This document shows, piece after piece, positions 44,628 to 52,971 of a DNA stretch of 64,000 bases (positions are counted from its first letter, which is position 1; each line of letters opens with the position of its first letter). The stretch covers positions 4,092,001-4,156,000 of the forward strand of contig NZ_SHKK01000001.1 in NCBI RefSeq assembly GCF_004217135.1. Direction: 5' to 3'. The notes beneath the pieces are model-generated. The model made no database searches and had not been told where the DNA came from. It saw only the letters and a list, made by a program, of their open reading frames with translations. This DNA is from Micromonospora violae (GTDB lineage: Bacteria > Actinomycetota > Actinomycetes > Mycobacteriales > Micromonosporaceae). The translations under genes were made by a program, and so were the position numbers.

Positions 44628-45815
44628 ATGAAGCACCGCATCGTCGTCCTCGGAGCCGGCTACGCCGGAGCCATCGCCGCCGGTCGCCTCGCCAAGCGGC
44701 TGCACCCTGACGACACCGAGATCACCGTCGTCAACGCCGACGCCGATTTCGTCGAGCGGGTCCGCATGCACCAGGTCGCCACCGGGCAGGACCTCAAGCG
44801 GCGTCCGCTGACCGACATCTACGCCGGCACCGGCGTCGACGTTCGACTGGCGCGGGTCACCGCCGTCGACGCCGACCGCAGGACCGTCGCGCTCATCGAC
44901 GACCACGGCACCGACGAGATCACGTACGACACGCTCGTCTACGCCCTCGGCAGCACCGCCGCGGACCACGTCGTTCCCGGGGTCGCCGAGCACGCGTACG
45001 ACATCGCCGGCCAGCCGTCGGCGCTGCGGTTGCGCGATCGTCTCGCCCACCTCGCGGCCGGCGGGACCGTGCTCGTCGTCGGCGGGGGCCTCACCGGTCT
45101 CGAAGCGGTCACCGAGATCGCGGAGGCCCGGCCGGACCTCGACGTCGCGATCGCCGCCCGCGGTGGTCTCGGTGACTGGCTCACCGGGAAGGCCCAGCAG
45201 CACCTGCGCGGCGTCTGCGACCGGCTCGGCATCACCGTCCACGAACACACCGACGTCGCGCGGGTCGACGCGACCAACGTGGTCACCCGCGACGGTCGGG
45301 AGATCCCAGCCCAGGTGACGGTCTGGACGACCGGCTTCGCCGTCCACCCCATCGCCGCCGCCACGACCCTGGCGGTCGCGGACACCGGGCAGATCGTCGT
45401 CGACGACAGCATGCGGTCGGTCTCGCACCCCGACGTGTACGCGGTGGGCGACGCCGCGATCGCCGAAGGCCCGGGGGGCAAGCCACTGCGGATGTCCTGC
45501 GCCTCGGGCATCCCAATGGCCTGGCAGGCCGCCGACGCCATCGCCGCGCGCCTGACCGGCCAGACGAAGTTCCCGAAGGCCCCGCTGCGCTACTTCAACC
45601 AGTGCATCAGCCTCGGCCGCCGCGACGGCATCATCCAGTACGTGACCGCCGACGACCGGGCCAAGCCGGCCCGCCTCACCGGGAAGCTGGCGGCCCGCTA
45701 CAAGGAGTTCGTGTGCGTGGGCGGGGCCTGGAGCATCGCGCACCCGGTGCTGTACCCGGTCCGCCGCCACCGCATCGTCGCGACCCGATCGGAGATCCGC
45801 TCGGCCGCCTCCTGA
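44628..45815 (+). CDS. NAD(P)/FAD-dependent oxidoreductase (NDH-2-like)
   Basis: This 395-residue protein has two Rossmann folds: FAD-binding VVLGAGYAGAIAAGRLAK at the start and NAD(P)-binding VLVVGGGLTGLEAVTEIAE (about 147-165), then VYAVGDAA near the C-terminus (FAD site). It resembles type II NADH dehydrogenase-like enzymes adjacent to ECF41 sigma factors. An AGGAG ribosome-binding site lies 6-10 bp upstream of the ATG. Electron acceptor unknown. Confidence 0.9.
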   Translation: MKHRIVVLGAGYAGAIAAGRLAKRLHPDDTEITVVNADADFVERVRMHQVATGQDLKRRPLTDIYAGTGVDVRLARVTAVDADRRTVALIDDHGTDEITYDTLVYALGSTAADHVVPGVAEHAYDIAGQPSALRLRDRLAHLAAGGTVLVVGGGLTGLEAVTEIAEARPDLDVAIAARGGLGDWLTGKAQQHLRGVCDRLGITVHEHTDVARVDATNVVTRDGREIPAQVTVWTTGFAVHPIAAATTLAVADTGQIVVDDSMRSVSHPDVYAVGDAAIAEGPGGKPLRMSCASGIPMAWQAADAIAARLTGQTKFPKAPLRYFNQCISLGRRDGIIQYVTADDRAKPARLTGKLAARYKEFVCVGGAWSIAHPVLYPVRRHRIVATRSEIRSAAS

Positions 45816-45889
45816 GAGGTGGCCGAGCGGCGCTCTGGTGCTCTGGCGCTCCGGCAGCGAGCCGAGCTGGACGGGCGGCGTCAGTCTCC

Positions 45890-46384
45890 TCACCCGCTGA
45901 CCGAGGGCGCGTCCCTCTGGAGATACCGCATCAACGTCCGCCTACCCAACTTCAACGCCGCGCTGGTGACCGCCTGATCACGTTGTTGGGAGAGCTCGGC
46001 AAACCGGGCCCGCACATCGGTCAGCGGTTGGTGTGGCGCCCAGATGGTCCGGAAGGCCCTGGCCTGGTCGGCCAGGGCCTGGTTGGCCGCAGCGGAGGTG
46101 AACGCCGCTTCGCTGCGGTTGGCGGCCCCGGAGCTGCTGGCTACCGAGGCGAGGCCGGCGGCCACCAGGGCCGCGATCGCAGCTGCCGTGCCCAGCTCAG
46201 CGGAGGCCAGCCCGGCCGCCCCCGAAGCGCCGGCGAGGACGGCCGACGAGACAGTGGTCAAGGTGTTCCAGCGTTGCCAGAACGCGGCTTGCCTCCGCTG
46301 AAGTGAGGCCCAGGAGTCGTGCCGCTGTTCGAGCAACTCGGCTTCAGCAATGAAGACGGCGCGCTCCCGCTGCTCCCCATCCAC
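45890..46384 (-). CDS. SLATT-domain membrane protein (DUF4231-type)
   Basis: This 164-residue protein has an N-terminal helix, two closely spaced membrane helices (about 42-85, Ala/Gly-rich hairpin) and a cytosolic helical tail. That is the SLATT architecture (SMODS/SLOG-associating two-TM effector). In several nucleotide-signalling defence systems SLATT proteins are predicted pore-forming effectors. Here no nucleotide cyclase (SMODS, CD-NTase) or SLOG gene is adjacent, so it is a solitary member. Function inferred from the family. Confidence 0.7.
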   Translation of the reverse strand: MDGEQRERAVFIAEAELLEQRHDSWASLQRRQAAFWQRWNTLTTVSSAVLAGASGAAGLASAELGTAAAIAALVAAGLASVASSSGAANRSEAAFTSAAANQALADQARAFRTIWAPHQPLTDVRARFAELSQQRDQAVTSAALKLGRRTLMRYLQRDAPSVSG

Positions 46385-46430
46385 GCATCACATTGTGTCA
46401 GTCGCCGACATCGCCACGACAGGGTCAGCG

Positions 46431-46733
46431 CTATGGCTGTTGACCCGCCGGCGGCCCACCGGGCTCAGCCTCGCGCTCGGATAGCCAGATCGCGTGCCCC
46501 TTCAGCAGGTACCCCACCCAGTAGACGGTGAACAGGATCAGGAAGCAGGTGAAGAAGACTCCCGAGACGATGCTCGCGATTATGAGGGCTTCCCCGCCGT
46601 CGCCCATTCCGTGGGCCGCGAAGCTCACGAGCCCCAGGACGAAGAAGATGACCATGTAGAGCGGCAGTGTCGACGTGTCGGACGGGTGGGATAGGCGAGG
46701 TGGCCAGGGAACGCGAGGATCGTTGCTGATCAT
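46431..46733 (-). CDS. Small two-helix membrane protein
   Basis: This 100-residue protein has two membrane helices: MVIFFVLGLVSFAAHGM (about 28-44) and a second (about 55-80; VFFTCFLILFTVYWVGYLL), with a proline-rich end. No family is recognised. ATG at 46733 was preferred; the longer frame upstream has no homology-like character. The gene stands between the SLATT gene and the secreted protein gene, same strand. Confidence 0.55.
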   Translation of the reverse strand: MISNDPRVPWPPRLSHPSDTSTLPLYMVIFFVLGLVSFAAHGMGDGGEALIIASIVSGVFFTCFLILFTVYWVGYLLKGHAIWLSEREAEPGGPPAGQQP

Positions 46734-46852
46734 GTTCTGAGTGTCAGGGACACGCTCGGCGAAAGCCAGCGGCGCGCCTGTGGATGAACGCCGGCGATCG
46801 ACCCGCTCCGCGCCGGCCGGTGAGGTCGATGCGGAGCGGGACTGTCGGTGGC

Positions 46853-47740
46853 CTACCAGAAGCCGGTCCATTGCTGGGCCGTGCACTTCCAGGTCTTCCC
46901 GTCGTCGTACGAGCGGCAGACCACGGCGACCCGGCCGAGGATCGGAACGTCGAACCACACGATGCGCAGTTTCATCTCCGCGTGCGGGTCGCCGGACTTT
47001 CCGCCGAGGTCGGCCAGCGTCCACCCGGGATCCGGTCCGTTCAGCGTCGCCACCCGGCGCAGCGACGGGACGTCCTCGCCGTCGAGGAGCGCCTTGATGT
47101 CGTCTTCCGAGGGCTCACCCTCGCCGATCAGCGTCTCCACGCTGTCCGGGCCGTCGATGGCGACGCCATTGGCTTTCTCGAAGGCGGCCTTCGTCTCGCC
47201 CAGCGTGGTGCTGCCGGCGAAGTCGAGGGTGAGGATCAGTTCGCCCGTCCGGCGCGACAGTAGGCATTCCCAGATGGACTTGCCCGACGCGACACACATG
47301 GTCAGGCACCACTCCCGGCCGTCCGGGGTGGATGAGGCGAAGAGCAGGGAGGTCGCCGTCCCGCCGTCACCCCTGCCGTCGTACGCCCCGTCGGCGAGGT
47401 CGGCCATGGTCGTGCCGAGGACGTCCCGGCTGCCCGGAATCGTGCCGACGACCTTGACGCCGTCGACCTCCTTGCCGGCGACGAGCGCGTCGAGCTGCTC
47501 GCCGGTGAGGTTCCGTCCGCCGGTGTCGACGGCCAGCACCTTGTCCAGGTCGCCGACGGGCCGGCCGGTCAGGTCCTCGAGTTGTTGAAGCATCGTCCCC
47601 GGTGCGCCGGGGTGATCGGTGATCGTCGTCCGGGCCTCCCCCTCGGCGGCCTGCGACGGGGCGTACGACGCGGTCAGCCCGACGATCAAAGCGGTCGTGA
47701 CGATGGTGGCGCGCCTGGTGATGTCCCGCAGAGTTGTCAT
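46853..47740 (-). CDS. Secreted protein, paralogue of the preceding secreted gene
   Basis: The 295-residue product has a signal peptide (basic start MTTLRDITRRATIVTTALIV, cleavage near SQAAEG). The mature part contains LTGEQLDALVAGKEVDGVKV and two cysteine pairs. The TxEQxxALxAGKxxxGVKV segment is shared with the gene at 47784, so the two are paralogues. It follows the SARP regulator and the other secreted gene on the same strand. Function unknown; probably an extracellular partner of the regulator's output. Confidence 0.62.
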   Translation of the reverse strand: MTTLRDITRRATIVTTALIVGLTASYAPSQAAEGEARTTITDHPGAPGTMLQQLEDLTGRPVGDLDKVLAVDTGGRNLTGEQLDALVAGKEVDGVKVVGTIPGSRDVLGTTMADLADGAYDGRGDGGTATSLLFASSTPDGREWCLTMCVASGKSIWECLLSRRTGELILTLDFAGSTTLGETKAAFEKANGVAIDGPDSVETLIGEGEPSEDDIKALLDGEDVPSLRRVATLNGPDPGWTLADLGGKSGDPHAEMKLRIVWFDVPILGRVAVVCRSYDDGKTWKCTAQQWTGFW

Positions 47741-47783
47741 GCTGTCCTCATCTCGGTGCTCGGAGTCGGCGGGGTCGAACGGG

Positions 47784-48506
47784 CTACCAGCGACACGTCA
47801 CGATGTCGCCCACGTCGTTGGGGGATCCCCAGTCGCAGTGGTCGTCGATCCACTCGCCGATATCGCCGATCTTGTCCACGACCCAGGCGACCGCCGCCTT
47901 GATCGCACCCCAGATGCTGAAGTAGACGACTGTCGTTTCCGGGGTGCCGCCCGCCTCGTCGATGAGGTCCTTCGTCGACATGGCGGCGTTCGGCTTGTCG
48001 ACGATGTCCAGCACCTTTACCCCGGTGTCGTCCTTGCCGGCCAGCAGCGCCTGGATCTGCTCCGGGGTCCGCTCCTTGCCGTCGTCGACCGCCACGATCG
48101 CGCGGTCGACGACCACCTCCCGGCTGCCGCTGATGGCTCGGGCGATGCCGGCCATCTCACCCACCGTGAGGTCGTAGCCGAGCGCGGGGCCGGTGAACCG
48201 CCGGACCGACACGGCACCGGACGGGTCGAGCTGGATCGCGTCGGCCGTGATCATGTCGTCGGCCCGGAACGGCTCCCAGGCGAACGTCCACTGCCCGCCG
48301 ACGCAGCGGAACTGACCGTACTCTCGGCCTTCGCGCTCGGTCTCGGTACGGACGACGCCGCCGCGCTCGTCGACGTACTCGACCACGCAGTCGGTGCCCT
48401 TGTGCGGCGGCTTGTCGGTCCGGGCCACGGCGGCGGCGGAGGACATGGCCAGTACCGTCGCGCTGACTACCCCGATCACCGCGAGGTGGTGTGCCAAACG
48501 ACTCAT
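47784..48506 (-). CDS. Secreted protein downstream of the SARP regulator
   Basis: This 240-residue protein has a signal peptide (MSRLAHHLAVIGVVSATVLA, then AVARTDK) and a mature part with RTPEQIQALLAGKDDTGVKV, paralogous to the gene at 46853. Its C-terminal region (FSIWGAIKAAVAWVVDKIGD) contains an amphipathic helix and ends in DDHCDWGSP...TCRW with two cysteines. The ATG at 48506 has GGAG 6 bp upstream; an ATG 12 bp earlier is possible. I do not recognise the family. Confidence 0.62.
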   Translation of the reverse strand: MSRLAHHLAVIGVVSATVLAMSSAAAVARTDKPPHKGTDCVVEYVDERGGVVRTETEREGREYGQFRCVGGQWTFAWEPFRADDMITADAIQLDPSGAVSVRRFTGPALGYDLTVGEMAGIARAISGSREVVVDRAIVAVDDGKERTPEQIQALLAGKDDTGVKVLDIVDKPNAAMSTKDLIDEAGGTPETTVVYFSIWGAIKAAVAWVVDKIGDIGEWIDDHCDWGSPNDVGDIVTCRW

Positions 48507-48600
48507 CGGACGCTCCATTCCTGGTGCGGAAGAAACTGATGTCCGAAGAGTGCCGAGCCGCGCTGAAACGGCCCGGAAACGGCGCGGAAAGGGGGGTACG

Positions 48601-51381
48601 TCAGCGCGACGGCGTGGCGTCGAGTTGTTCGAGGTCGGCGCGGAGCGAGTCGGCGCCGGCGTCGCCGAGTTCGTCGAGGATGGTCAGGGCTCGCCGCCAG
48701 GCGGCCCGGGCGGCGGCGAGGTCGCCGAGCGCCCGGTGACTGCCGCCCAGGTTCACGTACGTGCCCGCTTCGGCGTACCGGTCGTTGACCTGGGTGAAGA
48801 GTTCGAGGGCGTGCTCGTAGCAGGCGATCGCCCGCCGGTCGTCGCCGAGTTGGTGATGGGCGTGGCCGAGGCTGTCCCAGGTGTCGGCCTGCCCCTGGAC
48901 GTCGTCCACCTCCTGCAACATCAGCAGCGCCGCACCGCACGACTCAAGGGCACGGTGGTAGTTGCCGAGCAGCCCTTCCTGCCAACCGACCGCGTTGAGG
49001 GTGTACCCCTGCCCGGCCCGGTTTCCGGCCCCCTGGAACAGGGCCAGGGCCCGCCGGGAATGGTGCAGCGCCTGCTGGTGCCGCCCCTGCCGCTCCGCCA
49101 GTTGACCGAGGTTCAGGCGGGTGTGTGCCCGTCCGGTGTCGTCGCCGACGTCGGTGAACAGGTCGAGCGCCCGCCGCAGGTGGTCGTCGGCCTCCTCGTA
49201 CCGTCGAAGCCGGGAGCAGGCGAGACCGAGGCTGCGGTGGGCGTGGCCCTGCCCGGCCTGGTCCCCGATGCGGGACGCGGCGGCCAGCGCGATCTGTTGC
49301 GTGCCGAGCCAGTCCTGCCAGTGCCCCTGCCGGTGCAGGTAGCCGGCCGACGTCCAGGCGAGCCGCCAGGCGTGTCCCTCGAAACCGGACCGCGCCGCGA
49401 GCGGCACCGCGGCGAGCAGGACGGGGACCTCGGCGGCGAACCACGCTGCGGCGGCCGACCGGTTCCGGGGGCGTTCCGGCGTCACGCCCGCCCGGGGTGG
49501 CGGGAGGCTGATCGCGCTGAAGTGCGGGTGCAGCGCGAGGTCGGCGGCGTACGCGGTGTGCAGGCAGTGGTCGAGCAGCCGGTGGACGGCGTCGCGACGC
49601 TCGGTGGGCGGCTCGGCCTCGTCGGCGAGGCTGCCGGCGTACGCGCGCAGCAGGTCGTGGAACGCGTAGCGCCCGTACGTGTGCTCGGTGAAGAGATTCA
49701 CCCGGGTCAGCTCGGTGAGCAGAGGGCCGGTGGTTGGCCCGTCGACGCCGGCCAGGCTGGCCACGGCCGGGGCGGAGACGTCCGGGCCCGGGTGCAGGCT
49801 CAGCAGCCGGAACAGCCGGGCCGCGGCGGGGCTGAGGGTCCGGCACGACCAGGAGAAGACCGCCCGGACGTCGGTGGCCTCGTCGCCTCCGTGGAAGGCG
49901 TCCAGGTCGCCCAGTTCACCGGCGACGGCGGCCAGCGAGAAGTGCCGGTTGGTGGCGGCCCTGGCCGCCACGATGGCCAGGGCGATGGGCAGCCGCGCGC
50001 ACCGCTGGGCGATGTCGTCGGCGGCCTCGGGTTCGGCGGCGACCTGACGTGCCCCGAGTCGGCCGACCAGCATGGCGCGGGCTTCGCCGGGGCTCAGCAG
50101 GTCGAGCGGCACCGGTTGGGCGCTCTCGGTGACGACCAACGGGATGAGCCGGTCGCGGCTGGTAACGATGGCGAGGCAGTCCGGTGAGCCGGGCAGCAGC
50201 GGCCGGACCTGTTCCGCGTCGCGCGCGTTGTCGAGCACCACCAGCAGCCGCTTGCCCGCCACCGTCGTGCGGTACAGGCTGGTCATCGTGTCCGGGTCGC
50301 TGGGCATCCGGGCTGCCGGAACGCCGAGCGCCTCCAGGAACCCGTGCAGCACCCGCGCCGGTTCGGTCGGGGTGGCCGCCGGGTCGAAGCCGCGCAGGTT
50401 GACGTAGAGCTGCCCGTCGGGGAAGTGCGCGGCGGCGTGGTGCGCCCAGTGCACGGCGAGGGTGGTCTTGCCGACGCCGGCGGTCCCGGACACCACCACG
50501 GCGCCGCCCCGGTCGACGAGCGCGTCCAGTGCGGCGAGCTCCGCGTCACGTCCGGTGAACGTGGGTACGGGCGGAGGCAGCTGCGCCGCCACCGGCGCCG
50601 ATGCCGTGGCGGCCGGTGCCGGTGCGGCGATCGCGGTGTCCTGGCGCAGGATGGCGCACTCCAGGTCCCGTAGCCGCGGACCCGGGTCGATGCCGAGGTT
50701 CTCCCGCAGGCTGTCGCGCAGCCGCCGGTACGTGGCGACCGCTTCGCTCTGTCGGCCATCGCGGTACAGGGCGAGCATCAGCTGCGCGTGCAGGTGCTCG
50801 TCGAACGGGTGCTGCCGGACCAGCTGTTCCAACCCGGGGACGAGCCCGGCGTGCTCGCCGAGGGACAACCGGGCCTGGACGAGCGACCGTTCGGCCTCCA
50901 ACCGTAGGCGTGCCAGGTGTTCCGCCTGCTCCTCAAGCCACGCGGACCCGGCCACGTCGGCCAACGGCGGACCTCGCCAGAGGGCCACCGCGGCCGTCAG
51001 GTGCTTGACCTGCTCGTGCCGGTCCGTCGACCGCCGGGCCAGGTCGATGAGGCGCTCGGCGGCCTGGACATCCGTGGAATCCGGCCCGGTGTCGAGCAGG
51101 TAACCGGGCGGGCGCGCCACGATCGATCCCGGCTCGCCGAGCACCCCGCGCAGGTAGGAGACGTGCCGTTGCAAGGTGTTCGCCGCGGTGGCCGGTAGGT
51201 GGTCGCCCCAGACCACGTCGATGAGCCGGTCGACACTGACGACTCGGCCCGCGTGCAGTGCCAACGTCGCCAGTACCGCCCTGCGGCGCAACCCGTTGAC
51301 CGCCTGCGGACTGCCGGCGACGACCACCTCCACCGGCCCGAGCAGCCTCACCCGCACGCCCGCGCCAACCATCGAGATCAC
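48601..51381 (-). CDS. AfsR/SARP-family transcriptional regulator
   Basis: This 926-residue regulator has a SARP winged-helix DNA-binding domain (about 10-100, with VRLLGPVEVV) and a BTAD domain (to about 250). An NB-ARC ATPase follows (Walker A GTAGVGKT near 300, LLVVLDNARDAEQVRPLLPG), then TPR repeats (about 690-910). AfsR-type proteins activate secondary metabolism or development genes by binding near promoters. No biosynthetic cluster is visible; the likely local targets are the two secreted-protein genes downstream on the same strand (95-bp gap). The start is GTG at 51381 or ATG at 51372. Confidence 0.9.
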   Translation of the reverse strand: MISMVGAGVRVRLLGPVEVVVAGSPQAVNGLRRRAVLATLALHAGRVVSVDRLIDVVWGDHLPATAANTLQRHVSYLRGVLGEPGSIVARPPGYLLDTGPDSTDVQAAERLIDLARRSTDRHEQVKHLTAAVALWRGPPLADVAGSAWLEEQAEHLARLRLEAERSLVQARLSLGEHAGLVPGLEQLVRQHPFDEHLHAQLMLALYRDGRQSEAVATYRRLRDSLRENLGIDPGPRLRDLECAILRQDTAIAAPAPAATASAPVAAQLPPPVPTFTGRDAELAALDALVDRGGAVVVSGTAGVGKTTLAVHWAHHAAAHFPDGQLYVNLRGFDPAATPTEPARVLHGFLEALGVPAARMPSDPDTMTSLYRTTVAGKRLLVVLDNARDAEQVRPLLPGSPDCLAIVTSRDRLIPLVVTESAQPVPLDLLSPGEARAMLVGRLGARQVAAEPEAADDIAQRCARLPIALAIVAARAATNRHFSLAAVAGELGDLDAFHGGDEATDVRAVFSWSCRTLSPAAARLFRLLSLHPGPDVSAPAVASLAGVDGPTTGPLLTELTRVNLFTEHTYGRYAFHDLLRAYAGSLADEAEPPTERRDAVHRLLDHCLHTAYAADLALHPHFSAISLPPPRAGVTPERPRNRSAAAAWFAAEVPVLLAAVPLAARSGFEGHAWRLAWTSAGYLHRQGHWQDWLGTQQIALAAASRIGDQAGQGHAHRSLGLACSRLRRYEEADDHLRRALDLFTDVGDDTGRAHTRLNLGQLAERQGRHQQALHHSRRALALFQGAGNRAGQGYTLNAVGWQEGLLGNYHRALESCGAALLMLQEVDDVQGQADTWDSLGHAHHQLGDDRRAIACYEHALELFTQVNDRYAEAGTYVNLGGSHRALGDLAAARAAWRRALTILDELGDAGADSLRADLEQLDATPSR

Positions 51382-51650
51382 CGAATCAGGCTAAATCCGC
51401 AGCCCGGCGACCCGGCTCTGTTCGTCGCGGACTGGACACGATCCACGGCCTGGGCTGTTCGCTCTGCCGGCGCCCGCTGATCCACTCGGGTTTCCGGAAT
51501 CCGGGCTATCACCCGCGTCCGGACACCGCGACTTCCTGAAATGCGAGTCGATCACGCTCTCGGCGCCCCGAGGCGGGTTGCCCAAATACGTTGGCAGGTC
51601 GTGACCGTGGTGTGGCAGGGTGTTCGCCATGAGTCAGCCTCGAAAGGTCC

Positions 51651-52085
51651 ATGGCGCGTAGATCTCCCGGGGCGCTGCGCTCCCTGTTTCCGTCGGCCGG
51701 GCGGGCCGCCGGCACAACCCGCCGCATTGATGGTCTGTCGAACGGGGCGAACGCGGCGATCGTCAGGCTCGAACGCAGGCATCCGGGCATCTCGGTAGCG
51801 ACCGCGCTGGATGCGTATCGTCGTACGATTCGGCAGTCAGGGCGGTGGCTGGAGCTGTCCCTGGACTGCTGCTCCTGTCCGGGCTGCGGCGATCCGGTCG
51901 AGCAGCGGGACGTCCTCGACGACGCGCTGCGCCGACTGCCAGCGCCCGCCCGCCGCGAGTTGCAGCGTGTCATCGACCCGTTGGACGAGGAGTTCCTCCG
52001 CAAGACACTGCCAGACCCCCGAGCTGCCGAGCGGAGTTCCTGGCACGCGCGGGCGTGGTGGCGGCAGCGGCTGAGGGAATGGTGA
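51651..52085 (+). CDS. Hypothetical protein with CxxC pair
   Basis: This 144-residue basic protein contains LDCCSCPGCGDPVE (a CC-x-CxxC cluster around 72-79) and arginine-rich segments. A metal-binding role is possible but the cluster is not a known zinc-finger family. The ATG at 51651 has GAAAGG upstream. The next gene begins 7 bp after its stop, so they are probably an operon. Confidence 0.55.
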   Translation: MARRSPGALRSLFPSAGRAAGTTRRIDGLSNGANAAIVRLERRHPGISVATALDAYRRTIRQSGRWLELSLDCCSCPGCGDPVEQRDVLDDALRRLPAPARRELQRVIDPLDEEFLRKTLPDPRAAERSSWHARAWWRQRLREW

Positions 52086-52091
52086 ACGAAC

Positions 52092-52445
52092 ATGGAAACC
52101 ACGTTGCTTCTCGGGCCGGTCGAGGCGGATGGGCTGCCACCACTGGAGCAGGTCGCGTTGACGGTCGCCGGCATCATCGGCGTGGAACTGGTGGAAAGAG
52201 CCGGCGACCAGCGGCACTTCTTTGGCGCGGACGACAACTTCGCCGTCTGGCTCGATACCGACCCCGACACGGACGAGCCCTTCCGCAGCCACCCCTTCTG
52301 TTTGGACGTGTCGAATCCGAGCGCGACGGCTGAGCTCGGCACGAGGCTCTTCCACCAGCTAGCCGACAGCGGACGGTTTCGAGTCCTGCTGATCCTGAAT
52401 CACGACTGCGTACGGTCAACGCATTTCCCCTGCGAGGACTGGTGA
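52092..52445 (+). CDS. Hypothetical protein
   Basis: This 117-residue acidic protein has no recognised domain. It contains FGADDNFAVWLDTDPDTDEP and ends HDCVRSTHFPCEDW. It starts 7 bp after the CxxC protein gene, likely cotranscribed. Size and composition suggest a small cytosolic immunity- or partner-type protein, but nothing in the sequence shows which. Confidence 0.5.
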   Translation: METTLLLGPVEADGLPPLEQVALTVAGIIGVELVERAGDQRHFFGADDNFAVWLDTDPDTDEPFRSHPFCLDVSNPSATAELGTRLFHQLADSGRFRVLLILNHDCVRSTHFPCEDW

Positions 52446-52546
52446 CCGCCGCGCACACAGACGACGAGCGTACGCACACGACCACACATCGACCGCGCCC
52501 TGGACAACGTGGGTCTCCGGCAAGGCCGACGAATATAGTTCCGGCT

Positions 52547-52891
52547 ATGACTGAGTCGGCGGGGATGAGGGTGCCCGCGCGCGCCCGCTCGTGGCTTGGG
52601 GTCGCGGCGGCCACTGTCATAGCGGGGGCCGCCGTGGCGGGCTTCTGGTGGTTGGCCGTGCCGCGCTTTGACGTCTGCGCGACCGTCCTGCCCGTGCCTG
52701 CGGGCTGCCGGATCGCCGATCGGGTGCCCACCGCGACACTCTGGACGGCTGTCGTCGCGGTGCTGTACGTGGCGACCGTCGTCGTCGCCCTCGCCCGCCC
52801 GCGTGGTCGCTGGTGGCCGTTGGCAGTAGGGATCGCGGTGCTGATCGTCGCGGCGTTGTGGGGCTACCGGGCGGTGCTGTACCAAACCTGA
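52547..52891 (+). CDS. Small membrane protein
   Basis: This 114-residue protein has three predicted membrane helices (about 18-36, 62-80, 88-105) and a short extracytoplasmic loop with two cysteines (FDVCATVLPVPAGCR). ATG at 52547 was taken as start; no ribosome-binding site is obvious. Family not recognised. Confidence 0.55.
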   Translation: MTESAGMRVPARARSWLGVAAATVIAGAAVAGFWWLAVPRFDVCATVLPVPAGCRIADRVPTATLWTAVVAVLYVATVVVALARPRGRWWPLAVGIAVLIVAALWGYRAVLYQT

Positions 52892-52971
52892 CCGCCGGGT
52901 GAGGTGCCGCCGCGCGGTTGACGCCTGCGGGCCGGACGCCTCCGGGGCGTCCGGCCCTCCTGCGGGCGGTG

